Of a DNA stretch of 64,000 nucleotides, positions 1-11,470 are shown in pieces; position 1 is the first letter of the stretch, and the number at the start of each line of letters is the position of its first letter. The translations under genes were made by a program, and so were the position numbers. Location: contig OX359194.1 of assembly GCA_947172415.1 (NCBI GenBank), forward strand, positions 2,790,001 to 2,854,000, read 5' to 3'. A model generated the notes under the pieces. The model saw nothing but the letters and a program-made list of their open reading frames with translations, ran no database searches and was not told the DNA's origin. Source of the DNA: Chondrosia reniformis (taxonomy: Eukaryota; Porifera; Demospongiae; Chondrillida; Chondrillidae).

Positions 1-980
1 CAAGGTACTAAACCAAGGTTGTATAAGTCCTTTGAAAAAGAAGGATCAGTCAAGCTAGACGTATCTTCATTAAAATATGTTATTGGGTTGAAGTCAGAAT
101 TGTTTACATTTACACTGAAATTAATGTAGTTTTCTTTCACATAATCATAGTATGGTAGGCATTCCCAATCACTTCCTCCATATGATTGTACACTAGGGAT
201 AAACTTTTCCAAACCAAATGCTATACCACTGTATGCTTTAGTAGCATTGTTTGGACATTCTAATCTTCCCCATCTGATATAGGATACACCTCCTGACATT
301 CCTTCTTGTCCCGTTTCACCCTTTTGACCTTTTGGACCACTGGTACCTCTGTCACCTTTTGGACCAACAGAACCGCTAACACCTCTGTCACCATGGGAGC
401 CCTTTGGGCCTGCCATACCAATAGAACCAGTTTTGCCATTGTCTCCCTTCTCCCCAGGAAGGCCATGAGCACCTGGTACACCAGGTACACCAGCAGTGCC
501 CTGTATGCCATCACGTCCATCTCTTCCTGCATCTCCTCTAGAACCAGGAGGACCAGGAGGACCAGGTACTCCAGGATTGCCTGTCACCCCATCCCTCCCA
601 TCCCTGCCGACTGGACCGATAGCACCTTTCTGACCCTTTAATCCAATCTCGCCCTTTTCCCCTCTCCTCCCAGGTTCTCCCTTGCTGCCATTAGTGCCTG
701 GAACACCATCAACACAAGTACAAGAACCCTTTGACTGCCTCTTAGCTTTAGATGATCCTATTGATAAATCTTTTGTTCTGTCAAAATGTTCATTCTTCTT
801 CAAAGCTGTGTCTACTACTTCTCTAATGCTTATTACTGGTACTCTGGTCTCCATCTGGCTCTTTAGTGTGGCTACCTCTCTATACAGCCAGAAGATACAT
901 CCTCCTTCTAACAGTACAACTCCTGTCAGTAGGGTTAGGAAGACACTGAGAACCAGTATTGGACTCTTGTCTTTGGACAT
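1..980 (-). CDS. Membrane-anchored short-chain collagen (C4-like), 3' end cut by window edge
   Basis: A single open frame of 326 codons runs from ATG at 980 to the window edge without a stop, so the C-terminus is missing. A short cytoplasmic start (MSKDKSP) is followed by a hydrophobic segment at about residues 8-32, then a short stretch suggesting a type II membrane protein. A basic site KAKR/Q precedes about 46 uninterrupted Gly-X-Y triplets, which would form a triple helix. After the triplets comes YIRWG and a cysteine-bearing domain that matches the C-terminal domain of sponge short-chain collagens. The likely role is a membrane-tethered or shed extracellular matrix collagen; shedding at the basic site is inferred. 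It lies head-to-tail with the gene at 1408-3175 and shares its N-terminus and upstream block almost exactly. Confidence 0.85.
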   Translation of the reverse strand, partial: MSKDKSPILVLSVFLTLLTGVVLLEGGCIFWLYREVATLKSQMETRVPVISIREVVDTALKKNEHFDRTKDLSIGSSKAKRQSKGSCTCVDGVPGTNGSKGEPGRRGEKGEIGLKGQKGAIGPVGRDGRDGVTGNPGVPGPPGPPGSRGDAGRDGRDGIQGTAGVPGVPGAHGLPGEKGDNGKTGSIGMAGPKGSHGDRGVSGSVGPKGDRGTSGPKGQKGETGQEGMSGGVSYIRWGRLECPNNATKAYSGIAFGLEKFIPSVQSYGGSDWECLPYYDYVKENYINFSVNVNNSDFNPITYFNEDTSSLTDPSFSKDLYNLGLVP

Positions 981-1100
981 CCTCTTAGATCCTAAGAGGA
1001 TATCATGTGACCTCTATTTAATTATATGTGAAGCCAATGCATATCATTAGCTTCTCTCATTATTTTGTCTGCCTATGGTTCCTCAAAGTTGACTTGTAGG
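981..1100 (-). promoter_or_regulatory. Upstream block shared with the second membrane collagen gene
   Basis: These roughly 120 bases directly upstream of the ATG at 980 are nearly identical to 3176-3295 upstream of the neighbouring collagen gene. An inverted repeat, ctcttag-atc-ctaagag, lies within 20 bases of the start codon. The block probably holds the 5' UTR and core promoter, kept since tandem duplication. No TATA box is obvious. Confidence 0.5.
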
Positions 1101-1169
1101 AATATCACACTGAAGCCATTATTGGTATTCCTATGTATGTATGTCTAATGTCTTATAATCTTTAGCTGT

Positions 1170-1201
1170 GTGATTACAGTAACTTGATTTACTGTAATCA
1201 C
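1170..1201. repeat. Perfect 13-bp hairpin
   Basis: The sequence gtgattacagtaa at 1170-1182 is followed by a 6-base loop and its exact reverse complement at 1189-1201. It lies between the upstream block of one collagen gene and the 3' end of the next. It could be a tiny palindromic element or a remnant of one; function unknown. Confidence 0.6.
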
Positions 1202-1407
1202 GTATGTATAAATGTAGTATTGGCCACTATCATGGAATTAAGTCAATACAACATGTAACAACTTTTACCTTTTTCAATTAAGAATACTATATACTTAGTG
1301 CATACAGTACCATATATTGCTGTTAGTGTGTACATACGTACGTATGAAGCAATACGTATGTATTTAGACTGTGCCTAACACAATTCTGTAAGTCAACACG
1401 GCTAAAC

Positions 1408-3175
1408 TCATGCTGTACAGACCTTGCAATTGTAACTACTATAATATGTTAAATTTTGGACAGCTTGACTGGAACTGGTGAAGTTGTATGACTTGAATTC
1501 ATGTAGATAAGTTTCACAAAAGATCTCTTGAGTGAGATACATGTATTGTCCGAGGTATTTCAGTTGACCTTGGTACTCCTCAGTCCAACCTCTTGGACAA
1601 GTGACATATTCACCTTGAAACATGTGTACCACAGATCTGTTTGATCTCAAACACATAGTGCATGGCAGCAGATAATTGTAAGTATTACCTCCATATTGAA
1701 TATACCATCTAGCCGGATGTAAGGGAATGTCTGAAAGTCTATTAGGTAAAGTATTAGTGTCATTTGACACTGGAAGGCAGTAGATTTTGCCCCCAAAGTA
1801 ACCGTCAAAGATATAATCATTTCCTGAGAAAGCAACTCCAGTGTACACTTTGCTTGCTCCCTCAGGACAAGTATTATCACCCCACTTAATGTACTTGATA
1901 CTTCCTCTGTAGGGACCTGGTGGACCTGCTATACCTTGGGGACCTCTATTTCCTTGTATACCTCGAAGACCTTGCCTGCCTGGTTCCCCCTTGGGTCCAG
2001 GTATACCCAATGGACCAGGCCGTCCAGATTCACCCGGTTGACCAGGCTCTCCAGGTTCACCCGGTGGACCAGGTGGTCCAGCTATGCCCGGTTGACCAGG
2101 CTCTCCAGATTCACCTGGTGGACCAGGTGGTCCAGGTTTCCCAGGAGGACCATACCTTGTGATGTTTGTTTTGTTGCAGTTGCAGTTTATGTCTATAATT
2201 CCTCCACGCATATTCCCATAGATTACCATGGGAGTCTGCTGTCCAGGGGTATTTGAAATTTGATCACAATTACAGTTAATGTCAATAATGCCACCTCGCA
2301 TGTCTCCATGGATCACTAAAGCTTGTCTTTTGATACGATTGGCAGTCTTGTAATCTTGGTCTATTTAGCAATAAGATATAAGATATTTAATAGATATTAA
2401 ATATGCTGTCCTAAAACAAATATATTCAGGAAATGAAAAACGCACTTGTATGTATGTACGTATGCATATGTACATACACAATCTGTATTGTATCATTGCT
2501 GCAGGTATGTATACTTCATGTACATGCCATGGCAATTGTAGCTCATATTTGAGAACAATAGCTTGTGGTTTGGTTATCACTTTGAATATTTATACATATA
2601 CCCCATTGCCATGGTGTAATATATCACGTAAACAAGCCAGGATGTAACAGGAGCTAAAATGGCGGCCGGAAGTTGGGGATGGGTACGAGACTAATCTCAC
2701 AGCATTGAGGTGTATATGGATTTTCTAGGCGTAAGCGCAGCGTGTGTATACGTAATATAGAAAGTACTGATGATAATGGTTGCATTAAATTAGACTAAAC
2801 AAATGTACCTATGCAATAGGAATGTGATTATAGCTGCTATAGTTATTTTTTCAAATAAGTTCTCTTAATATTTGTACTGCTAAATTATGCACTGAGTAAA
2901 TGGTTTATCTTTAAGCCTAACTTTAAGTAACAGGAGGAACTACCTTTTTTAATTGGTTCAACTTTGAATTCCTCTCCACCTGTTTCTTCTTTCTTATCCT
3001 GATTCCTATAAATAATTTCTACTTCTTTCACTTGTACTCTGGTCTTCATATGGCTCTTTAGTGTGGCTACCTCTCTATGCAGCCAGAAGATACATCCTCC
3101 TTCTAACAGTACAACTCCTGTCAGTAGGGCTAGGAAGATACTGAGTATTAATATTGGACTCTTCTCTTTGGACAT
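1408..3175 (-). CDS. Membrane-anchored short-chain collagen (C4-like), complete
   Basis: Two exons, 2944-3175 and 1408-2360, join through a GT-AG intron (phase 1) to give 394 residues. Exon 1 encodes a type II membrane anchor (about residues 8-32) that closely matches the neighbour at 1-980. Exon 2 opens with a basic site, RIKR/Q at residues 86-90, a good furin-type consensus. Next come two copies of the motif [12 protein letters not shown] (about residues 98-109 and 128-139), then 27 uninterrupted Gly-X-Y triplets (about 148-228), then a C-terminal domain starting near YIKWG with eight cysteines in the short-chain collagen pattern, ending in CKVCTA. The duplicated [12 protein letters not shown] segment is not seen in the other collagens here. 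Role: extracellular matrix collagen, membrane-tethered and perhaps shed. Confidence 0.85.
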
Positions 3176-3295
3176 CCTTTTAGATCCTAAGAGAATATCA
3201 CATGGACCTCTATTTAATTATGTGAAGCCATTGCATATCATTAGCTTCTCTCATTATTTTGTCTGCCTATGGTTCCTCAAAGTTGACTTGTATGG
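3176..3295 (-). promoter_or_regulatory. Upstream block duplicated from the first collagen gene
   Basis: This segment is nearly identical to 981-1100 and occupies the same position relative to a start codon. It supports a tandem duplication that carried the promoter and exon 1 together. The near-start inverted repeat is kept with one mismatch. Confidence 0.5.
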
Positions 3296-3299
3296 CTGA

Positions 3300-4295
3300 C
3301 TAGGTTTGACCAATGTCAGTTGGTAAAGGTATAATAATAAGGTGATTAAATTATTGCACTCAGTGGTGTGTGAAAGAATCTAGATTTATCTCTCTTCCAT
3401 TAGACATTGTGCAAGCCACTAATGTAATGACTTAGACTACGTATGTATAATACTGTAGCATAACTGAAGAAAACACTCTTTTTAACTATGCTTCCTATTA
3501 AGGTTTCTGAAACATGGAATGTTTTATTTGGGACTTTAGTAACTTCTCCATTTACTGTAGTTAGCTATATGGAAAGTGTACTAGACATCATGAAATATGT
3601 ACAAAATACTGAAAAAGATCCTAGAAAGGTAAAATATGTACTCACAACTAAGATACTACCTTTTGTGAGCATGTACGTAGTCTACTCTTCTAAGAGCTTT
3701 CAGTATCTTAACCAATAAGTTGGGGCCACAACCTACCACTGTATTTTCCACCGTGATGATGAGACGAATATAGGAGTATAGCATACAATGAATATGTAGC
3801 TTAAGGTATTAACATACTTCTACAGTATCTGTTTATGCATACACTTTTGGAATAGCCAATGGCTTGAAGTACCCATTTCTACCTACAGTATGGTCAAGCA
3901 GAGAGATCATGTCTCTGAAGTACTCCCTGGTAGCTGGGTAACATGTAGTGTCACCTAGCCTACATTACTTGATGTTGTAGTGTATATATGCTGTGGGCTT
4001 TATTTGAACTTCAACTCGTGGAAAATACATTACCATCTGATCAACTGGATACATATAGAAGCAGCGATTGCTTGAGCAATTGCCTATCTTGTAGTAGTGA
4101 GATACAAGAGAAATACTCTTATAGAGACATATAATATAACCGTGTGAGGTTACTCCTATTGACTGTAATTTTGACAATCAGGTAGGATCAGAAGGGTAGG
4201 ATATACAATAACTCAGCCCTGGTTAATGCATAATGTTGATGAAGTAGCTATGAGTATACTCTGTGTAATACTTAAGTTGTTTTACTATTGTACAG
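3300..4295. other. Intergenic or intronic stretch without recognisable exons
   Basis: I searched this stretch for the missing 5' exons of the WD40 gene that starts abruptly at 4296 and found none. A dispersed repeat at about 3675-3772 recurs with divergence at 6778-6862. A 76-codon open frame at 3488-3718 has no recognisable features and overlaps the repeat at its end. Confidence 0.5.
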
Positions 4296-5828
4296 GTATT
4301 TGCTTCCTGTTCTGTTGACAAATCAATACGTATATGGGACATCAGAGCTGTGCCTTCCAAAGCATGTATGATAACATCCGTAGCACATGACTCAGATGTG
4401 AATGTGATCTCTTGGAATAGGTATGACAGTAGTACAGTTTGTGTGGGGTGGGAGTAGTAGTGGGAGTGTGGGGTAGGAATATTAATGGTCTTCTGTTTCT
4501 CCTATTCAGACTTGAGCCTTTCATAGTATCTGGTGGTGATGATGGAGTACTGAAGATTTGGGATCTTAGAATGTTCAAAGAGTAAGATTCCCTTAAACTA
4601 TTAGTCTAAGATAGATATGCCTGAATACTATACCATATAGCCGGAAATGTTTGTGAGGAATTTAATTTTGTGGTTTGTGGTTTTGGCAGGAATTCAAAAC
4701 CAACAAGAGAGTCGCGAGTCTCTCCAGTAAACCACAAACATTAAATCCTCAAACTTCACTTTTCACTACAAATCGCAAAAGATATCTACTGCAAACATTT
4801 ACAGCTATACCAGTACATTACAGTCACATATAGGCCCAACAAGCAGCCAAGTAATTCGAGTGTGGAGTGGTAGCCCCACGAGTCTTTTAACTCGAATTAC
4901 TTCTTCCATACAGATTTATCCAAATAATATACTGATTGCTTATACAGTGTATTATGCTCTAGTTTTTCCCTTGCTGTGATGCTGAACAGTAATTACTTGT
5001 AATTTAATTATCATTTTCCTTATCAATCTATTCCTCTCTATTTAGTGGCACTACCTCAGCTGTGTTTAAGCATCACACTGCTCCAGTCACCTCAGTGGAA
5101 TGGCATCCAAGTGACTCTACAGTACTGGCTTCAGCCGGGGAAGACAACCAGGTAAGTTGTGATGAGGCTTGGCTAGCTAGATGCTGAATGTGTTGTTTCA
5201 GAATAGTAGTTTTGTATGATTTTGTAAATTAAATGTTATAGTAGTTGGTATTTGTAGTTGTATACGTGTCAATTACAGAACTTTCCTATTCAGTGGTAGA
5301 GTAAAGGACTCCTTGTATTGGTATAGGTTGTGCAGTGGGACTTAGCTGTTGAAAAGGACACTCCTGATAAGGAACTTGGAACAAATGAGTCAGATGAACC
5401 AGATGTTGCACCTCAATTGTTGTTCATCCATCAAGTACGTAAGAGAAGTGGTTCTGTAGTAGCTAATTACCCTAAGAACCTATCTCTAAGATGGTTTATC
5501 TTTAGTCTTTTGAGTGTCTAGAGAGGCGGTTTGTAAGTAGACCACATTAAAAACTGATTACTGTAGACAAACAGTAATTGCAAAAGTTTTAGGACTTTGA
5601 CTAATCATGTGAATTTTATTGTAAATAATTACTTTTTAATGGAATGTACACATTGATCATGTCTTTACATACAGAAATATACATAATATGAGCCTGATAT
5701 CCTGTACATATTACATTGTATAGGGTCAGACTGAAGTAAAGGAGGTTCATTGGCATCCACAGATTCCTGGTGTATTAATTAGTACAGCTGCTAATGGAAT
5801 AGATATATTTAGAACTATTAGTGTTTGA
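4296..5828 (+). CDS. GRWD1: GRWD1-like glutamate-rich WD40 protein, 3' exons only
   Basis: Five exons (4296-4420, 4510-4581, 5046-5151, 5327-5434, 5724-5828) join in frame with GT-AG introns and end at TGA 5826-5828. They encode about 171 residues covering the last WD repeats: [15 protein letters not shown], then [41 protein letters not shown], and the C-terminus FRTISV. These match GRWD1, a nuclear histone-binding WD40 protein linked to ribosome biogenesis and chromatin. The family is normally about 450 residues, so the N-terminal acidic region and first WD repeats are absent. The first exon begins at an acceptor in phase 0, so earlier exons must exist upstream if the gene is intact. The collagen genes at 1-3175 may therefore lie inside a large GRWD1 intron on the opposite strand, or this may be a truncated copy. 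Confidence 0.85.
4631..4790. repeat. MITE-like inverted-repeat element in a GRWD1 intron
   Basis: The left part (gccggaaatg...aatttaattttgtggttt) and right part (aaaccacaaa...ttaaatcctcaaac) are imperfect inverted repeats around 4631-4765. A related element sharing the gccggaaat start and the same layout lies at about 7207-7310. This is typical of short non-autonomous DNA transposons. Exact ends were not determined. Confidence 0.5.
4849..4908. repeat. Short hairpin element with 13-bp arms
   Basis: The sequence aagtaattcgagt is followed about 30 bases later by its exact reverse complement. The interior can itself pair (gtggag...ccccac). A diverged relative appears near 40110-40165, within mobile-element sequence. 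It lies in the intron before the GRWD1 exon at 5046. Confidence 0.5.
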
Positions 5829-7779
5829 CAAGCTAATTATTACATAATTGTTCTTTTCCCTCAATGTCATTGAGTACAACATACGTCTAACTCTACGGTT
5901 GGGTTTATAAGTTTTCACAACCTGTATGCTTGTTACTTGATACAGTATTCAGTGCAAATATATACAGTACACATATGTGTACATATATACATATACTTTG
6001 CATACTTTATACACTGCTCCTCCTAATATTACTGTAACAATGAAATGCATAGTTATAAGTTATTGTTCTATTACATAAGTCTTATGATCTCATCAACCTC
6101 TCAATGTTTAATGGTAGTAGGAGTGCATTTATGGTGTTCACCTAATGCAGTGCAGATACTAATTATTTATATATTAATTGGATATACGTATATTATGTTT
6201 CAGAAATATCAAGCAAAAGTGATAATTGTGCAATGATTGTATTGCATGGTGATAAGGACTAATGTATGTATATATAAAGAAAGAAACAGATCTAGAATAG
6301 GCATATATATTATAAAACAGTGCAGGTTGCAAATTTATGATCAAGAGATGCAAGTGACCCTATATTATATTCTAGGATAATCACAATCAAGACTTAGTAA
6401 TATATTAAACAGTAATAAGGGGTACTTGTTGCGTTCATAATTGGTTGGTTTGATATGATTTGAGCATCTGCAACACTTATTATTAAAGGAGTAGACTATA
6501 CGTACTCACAACTATACCAATGTGCTAGAACCACAACTACGTACAATCTCTACATCTATTGATATACAGGCCTAGGGTTATACTATTAATGTTAAGATGT
6601 GTGATGATGACATGATTAATGTTGTATATATATAGTACAGTTGCTATAGGTTGTTGTTTGATGACCAATCCCTTTCGAAAGTTTGGGTATTTGGTAACTT
6701 AGCGACTCCAGAATACCCAGTGCTACTGATGAGGAGTGATATTCTCCGAAAAGGCCTTATATACAGTAGTTGTGAGTACATATAGTCTACTGCTCTAAGA
6801 CCTTTCTTTCAGTACCTTAGCCCATAAGTCAGGGCCAATTTTCCGCTGTGATGGTGAGACACGTTTTTGCATGTGTAATGCAGGGGTTATAGACGAATTA
6901 TAATTACCAAGAAATAGTCGATAGTCAGAATGCTCTCAGCCTGACAGCTCAGGGTGATCATGAGACGCCCACATTGACTGATAGTCGAACCAATAATCCT
7001 ATACATTATTCCATACAAAACAAGTTGGTCACTAGAGATTTTAGTCCTTATTTATCATATATAGACTTTGATTCCATGCATATTATTATTATTATTACAA
7101 CCATATGCAATGCATTGAGGCATGTCTTCTACAATTTCAGAGCCATAGAGTCGAACTAGAGTAGAAAAACCCGATTTCCGGTGTTGCGTATGGCTTTAAG
7201 TGCTTCGCCCATACCGTATGGCCGGAAATTTGGGCGGGGAATTTATTTTGGCAGATTGGCGGTTTTGAGAGCAATCCGCCAATATTTCATCCGCCAAATT
7301 GTTTGCAGCGTGATGTCGCAACAACATATACGAAATAACGCATATGTTATAACAGCAGGTTTGATTTGCAAGTCCTCTTTGTCTCACCTATATATGTAGG
7401 CCCTGTTGCAATCCTTGCAAGGGACTTGATACACTACCTCTCTCTTGCTATTCTCTGGAGTACACATCATGCCAAATGCATCTATATTTTTCCTTTTTTT
7501 CTTTTCGTTTTACTTTCTTCCTTTTCCTTTTTTTCTTTTTATTCCTCCTTTTTACTTTCCTTCTTTTTCCCCCTTTTTCTTTTTCTTTCTTCTTACAACA
7601 TAATTGACATTAACATGTTCTGCAAGGAGACGTGGCCTTTTATATTTGTTATGCAAACATTTACAAGAGTATACTGAATGCTCACATACTTATATACAGT
7701 TGCGTTGAGCTGCATGGGTTATATATATATATATATATATGTCTTTTATACCAATCTCATGCATGAATTCATCATTATC
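5829..7779. other. Gene-free stretch with repeats
   Basis: No coding exon was recognised. The stretch holds a second copy of the dispersed repeat (6778-6862), a MITE-like inverted repeat (about 7199-7330), a pyrimidine-rich tract (about 7483-7600) that creates a spurious 103-codon open frame, and an (AT)n run at 7720-7740. Confidence 0.6.
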
Positions 7780-8520
7780 GACAATTGGGATGTATATAAC
7801 CACTGCAGTCAATCATAACATGTCATGTACTTAATTGAAAGTGACTTTTCTTTGTTCATATATAAGTTTAGGGTTCAAAGTAGCAAATATGCAAGGAATC
7901 CAGTATGATCTGCAATCTTCTGTTGGAGTGTGCATGAGCAGTCTTGAGTTCCATATTATATCTGGATATTATACGTACATAATTATGTGCCTCTGGAGCT
8001 AAATGATAACCACAAACATTTTGATGACCTTATCAAATTGATGAAACCATGCAGTTCAATCCAGCTAAATATATTGTGCAAGTTACAATATACTAAGGTA
8101 ATCTAATATAATTAATTAAATAATTCATATGGCTCTTAGAAAGGACCTAGAAACAGAATGGGCATATTATCATAAAGGGTATAGGGTATAAAACTCATTT
8201 TCAAATAAGGGATTTCTTATTTAGGCCTCCGTTTGTTAGAAAACGGAGAACAAAGTCTGCATATAAATGGCCATAGGACTATATATATAGTCATACTCAG
8301 ATGGTCAAGTGCAGGTAATTCAGAATCATCAGGTTGGGCAGCTTCGGGAATTGTCATTCGCCTGATTGGTCTAAACCCATTTGATATAAGTAAAAATTGC
8401 CATATAAGCAAAATCCTCGTGATATATTATGGTTGTGACTTTTCACTGATGTGCGCTCCATAATCACTTATATATATAGATCTACAATTTATATAAAGCC
8501 GGTAGAGATTTAGAGTCATA
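7780..8520. repeat. Module-flanking repeat, copy beyond protease homologue 1
   Basis: This sequence is the reverse complement of 30300-31000 and, in part, of 26091-26660. A partial direct copy lies at 12786-13030 on the other side of the same collagen-protease module. It marks the junction between duplicated modules. No coding sequence was recognised in it. Confidence 0.7.
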
Positions 8521-9303
8521 ATGAATTTTGAAATAAATATCAGAGAAGTTTCGCTCATTTGAAGTAACTGAGGACATTAGAATGAATTACACACTGCAGG
8601 AGATAGAAGGACATCGCTGGATCACACACTAGATGAATGGAACAGTTACAACAGCATCTGATGAGGAAGTTATGAATACAATAATGAAGTGGAAAAGTAT
8701 GGCATTGTGTTATCACCACCTAGTCTGGAGTCTGAACTAGAAAGAAAAAGACAAAGAAGATTCATATTTGGTGAAGACAATACATATCAAGTTCCGCATA
8801 CAACTGGACCATCCCGAGCTTTGGGCTATCTCAGTAGACCAGGTTATTACTGCTCTGCTGTTGCATTTAGTTGTAATTTTGCCTTGTCAGCAAAGCAATG
8901 CATTGGTGGGAATATTCAAGACCACGTTTTCTACTATAATAGAAACTGTTACACATACACAAATACAGGATCGAGATTTGACATTAAAGGTGTAACATAC
9001 TTTGGAGATATAGCTGTTTTGCAGTTCAATGGGATAGCCAGCTATAGACTTGGCTATGATTACTATAACACTGTTACTACTATAGGTATTACAAGCCATG
9101 GATACGATCAGTCCTGTTTAAAGGAAATAGGATGTACGGCTAGTGGATATGGTAGCAATTATTATCAGCACTATTGTGACACGCCTGGTGGGTTTTTAGG
9201 AGGCCCAATAGTAGAGAGCAGTGAATATATTCGAGGCATTAATTGGGGGACTGCATCTTCACCAAATAGAAATGTGGCAGTTTGCATAAGTAGTGAACTA
9301 TGA
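8521..9303 (+). pseudogene. Chymotrypsin-fold protease homologue, copy 1 (broken)
   Basis: The main open frame (about 8689-9303) ends at TGA and encodes a domain with the trypsin/V8-type layout: VAFSCNFALSAKQC near the His-loop position, GDIAVL carrying the catalytic Asp, and GGFLGGPIV at the active-site Ser loop. The His position (TAAHC in active enzymes) reads Q, and the Ser position (GNSGGP) reads L, so the encoded protein would be inactive. Upstream, a TGG-to-TAG stop near 8630 and a 10-base deficit relative to copy 2 near 8670 break the frame. The 5' end starts at the equivalent of residue 58 of copy 3, so the signal peptide is missing. It converges on the collagen copy at 11803-12758. 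Confidence 0.7.
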
Positions 9304-9488
9304 ATCGTCTTCGTTGCCTTGATGGTACAACTGTTTCATGTTAAGTTTTCAGGTTTACCAAGCATGTTTAAAGGTATCAGGAAAGCAGCTGATCATCATA
9401 TCCTATATACATGACATATATATGTTTGTATATAGTTTGTAACTATACCCTTAGAGAGTGATTATACATATGCATGATATATACTTAA

Positions 9489-10435
9489 CCCTTTGCGATT
9501 CCCGTTTTTCACTTTCGTTGTGCCGTTAACGTTCGGAAGCCAGTTTTCTGGCTCGATAACGTTCTTCTTCTAAAATGAACTAATTTTAGGAAACTGAAGT
9601 AGTTAAACGAAAGGTATTCGATTAAAATGGTAAGACTAATAATAAAGATAGTTAAATATAGTTGATTTTTACGCCTGACTTACCGTTTAAAGTTATAATA
9701 AGGCTTCGTATTTACGGTAAAGGTTACAGATGATTTGCTCTCGAATTAAGCCGTAAACGTCCTCTAGACAGGACCTGCGCACCTCATGCAGCCTGTGCGA
9801 CCATGATTAGGCCGCTATCTGTTCCATTTCGTTCTTTGTTGAACAATAACAAAGTAATTATATAATATTCGCTTTTAATACATTCATCGTGATTCGTTGA
9901 ACTGCGTACTACACCTACTACTTGCTTATATATAGTACGTGATTGCTCTACCATCTTCTCGCTTTGTGACAAGCACGTTCCTGCAAAAGGAAAGACCTAC
10001 CGCGCATGCAAGATTTGCAGTAAAAAGGTCAACTAAAACGTATTATTTTCTGCTGCCAATCTTGCATACTTGGGAAAACATTCATCTTTGTCCTGTCAAG
10101 ATGACCACACCGACGAGAAACGTAATTAAAGCTCTACTGAAGTAAAAGACTTTACGGTCAACTTACGGAAGCCATTTTGACTTGTAATAACTAATTATTC
10201 TAACTGCGTTTTTGTGTAAACAACTCCGCATATTTTAGTATAACTTTGTAATTCGATAATATATATTTCGCCATAACTCCTTTTATATTAGTAACAACGT
10301 TATGAAATTATACAGGTATATTTCTAAGAGCCTAAGGCCATTATATATAAATTTGCAAGTCAATCGCTCGATAAAATGGCGGACCGGAATTTCTGTCCTT
10401 AGGAGCCAGAAAACTGGCTTCTGAACGTCAAAGGG
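9489..10435. mobile_element. piggyBac-type non-autonomous transposon (about 947 bp)
   Basis: The element begins CCCTTTG and ends CAAAGGG, and is flanked on both sides by TTAA (9485-9488 and 10436-10439), the target duplicated by piggyBac transposases. An inner inverted repeat of about 26 bases (acgttcggaagccag... on the left, matching the right end with about one difference) includes the small palindrome agccagttttctggct. The paralogous modules have a single TTAA at the same point (29311-29314 and 33650-33653) and no insert, which identifies this as an insertion. No transposase frame is present; only short open frames occur inside. Confidence 0.9.
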
Positions 10436-10515
10436 TTAAATAAGTTTTGTATTTCCAATTTTCCAAATTATGAAATGAGTGAGAAATTTGAAGGTAAATA
10501 GGCTGCTGTACATGT

Positions 10516-11470
10516 TAAATTAAAAGATCAGTGGTTTTCATATGAGCATCAGCAACAGTAATATAATATAAAGTGATCAAGACAAACCAGAAGTAAGAAT
10601 AAAAATAATTTATAAAAGGGGCTGCCATAAATAAGGAGAGTGCTACCATTAGATTGATCAAGTGTATGACTTTTGTGTCACCCAGATAATCCTAAATATG
10701 GATTAAATTTTTACATATAACGTATATTAAGCTTCACCTCTTCCCCATGAAGCCATCCCTATATATAGCTATATACTTTGGCTATCATGATGCACCCGAA
10801 CACATGTACGGCAGTAATGTGTATGGTTAAGTCACTAAAATATTCATTATATAGGCCACTTCTGTTTGGTTAAAACAATGATCAGTAGGCATCTCTCCTC
10901 TCCTCTGGTTGGATTGCTATCCTTGTTCAGGCACTTCTACAGGTGAATCACCTGACAGACCTTCAGGAGAAGGCATCCTTAGCTTGGAGGACTTACTGAT
11001 GACTCTTTTATTCAGTCATCATTAATATTTAAAATGTTATATACATGTATATAATATTGAACATGAAATGATATGGCTTATATGTTGTGTTAATTATATA
11101 TCCTTTTGCTGATGAAGACCTTCATGGTTGAAACGTTCAATAACTTGTATGCATATGCTCATATGAAAACAACTGATCTTATAATTCAACTTTCAATGCA
11201 ATTAGCATGGCAGTCCCTTTTATACTTCTGGTTTGTCTTGATCACTTTATATTATACCCAAATGAGACTGCAAAACAGCATATCAACCCAAATAAAGCCA
11301 AGTTGCATCCTCTCTTATACATGTATATAATTTAATACATGAAATGAAATGGCTTATTTGTTACGTTCATTATATATCCTTTTACTGATGAAGACCTTTG
11401 TGGTTGAAACGTTCAATAACTTGTATACGTAGTTGCTGATGCTCATATGAAAACCACTGATCTTATAATT
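10516..11470. repeat. Foldback element between collagen A and protease homologue 1
   Basis: Inverted copies of a segment containing gatcagtggttttcatatga and tgatgaagacct...gaaacg mark the ends. The same element lies at 28385-29233 and 32725-33571 in the other modules. In this copy the interior is rearranged and the right-hand segment is present twice (about 11095-11205 and 11385-11490). No coding sequence was recognised. Confidence 0.6.

Noticed and set aside
260..641. Overlapping frames on both strands in the collagen helix
   Set aside because: They are shadows of the Gly-X-Y coding sequence, whose regular composition keeps other frames open.
3488..3718. A missing GRWD1 exon
   Set aside because: The 76-codon frame has no WD40 features and overlaps a dispersed repeat.
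7366..7677. A 103-codon Phe/Ser-rich frame
   Set aside because: Produced by a pyrimidine-rich tract; no splice context or family likeness.
8689..9303. An active serine protease
   Set aside because: The His and Ser positions read Gln and Leu, and upstream stops and frameshifts break the gene.
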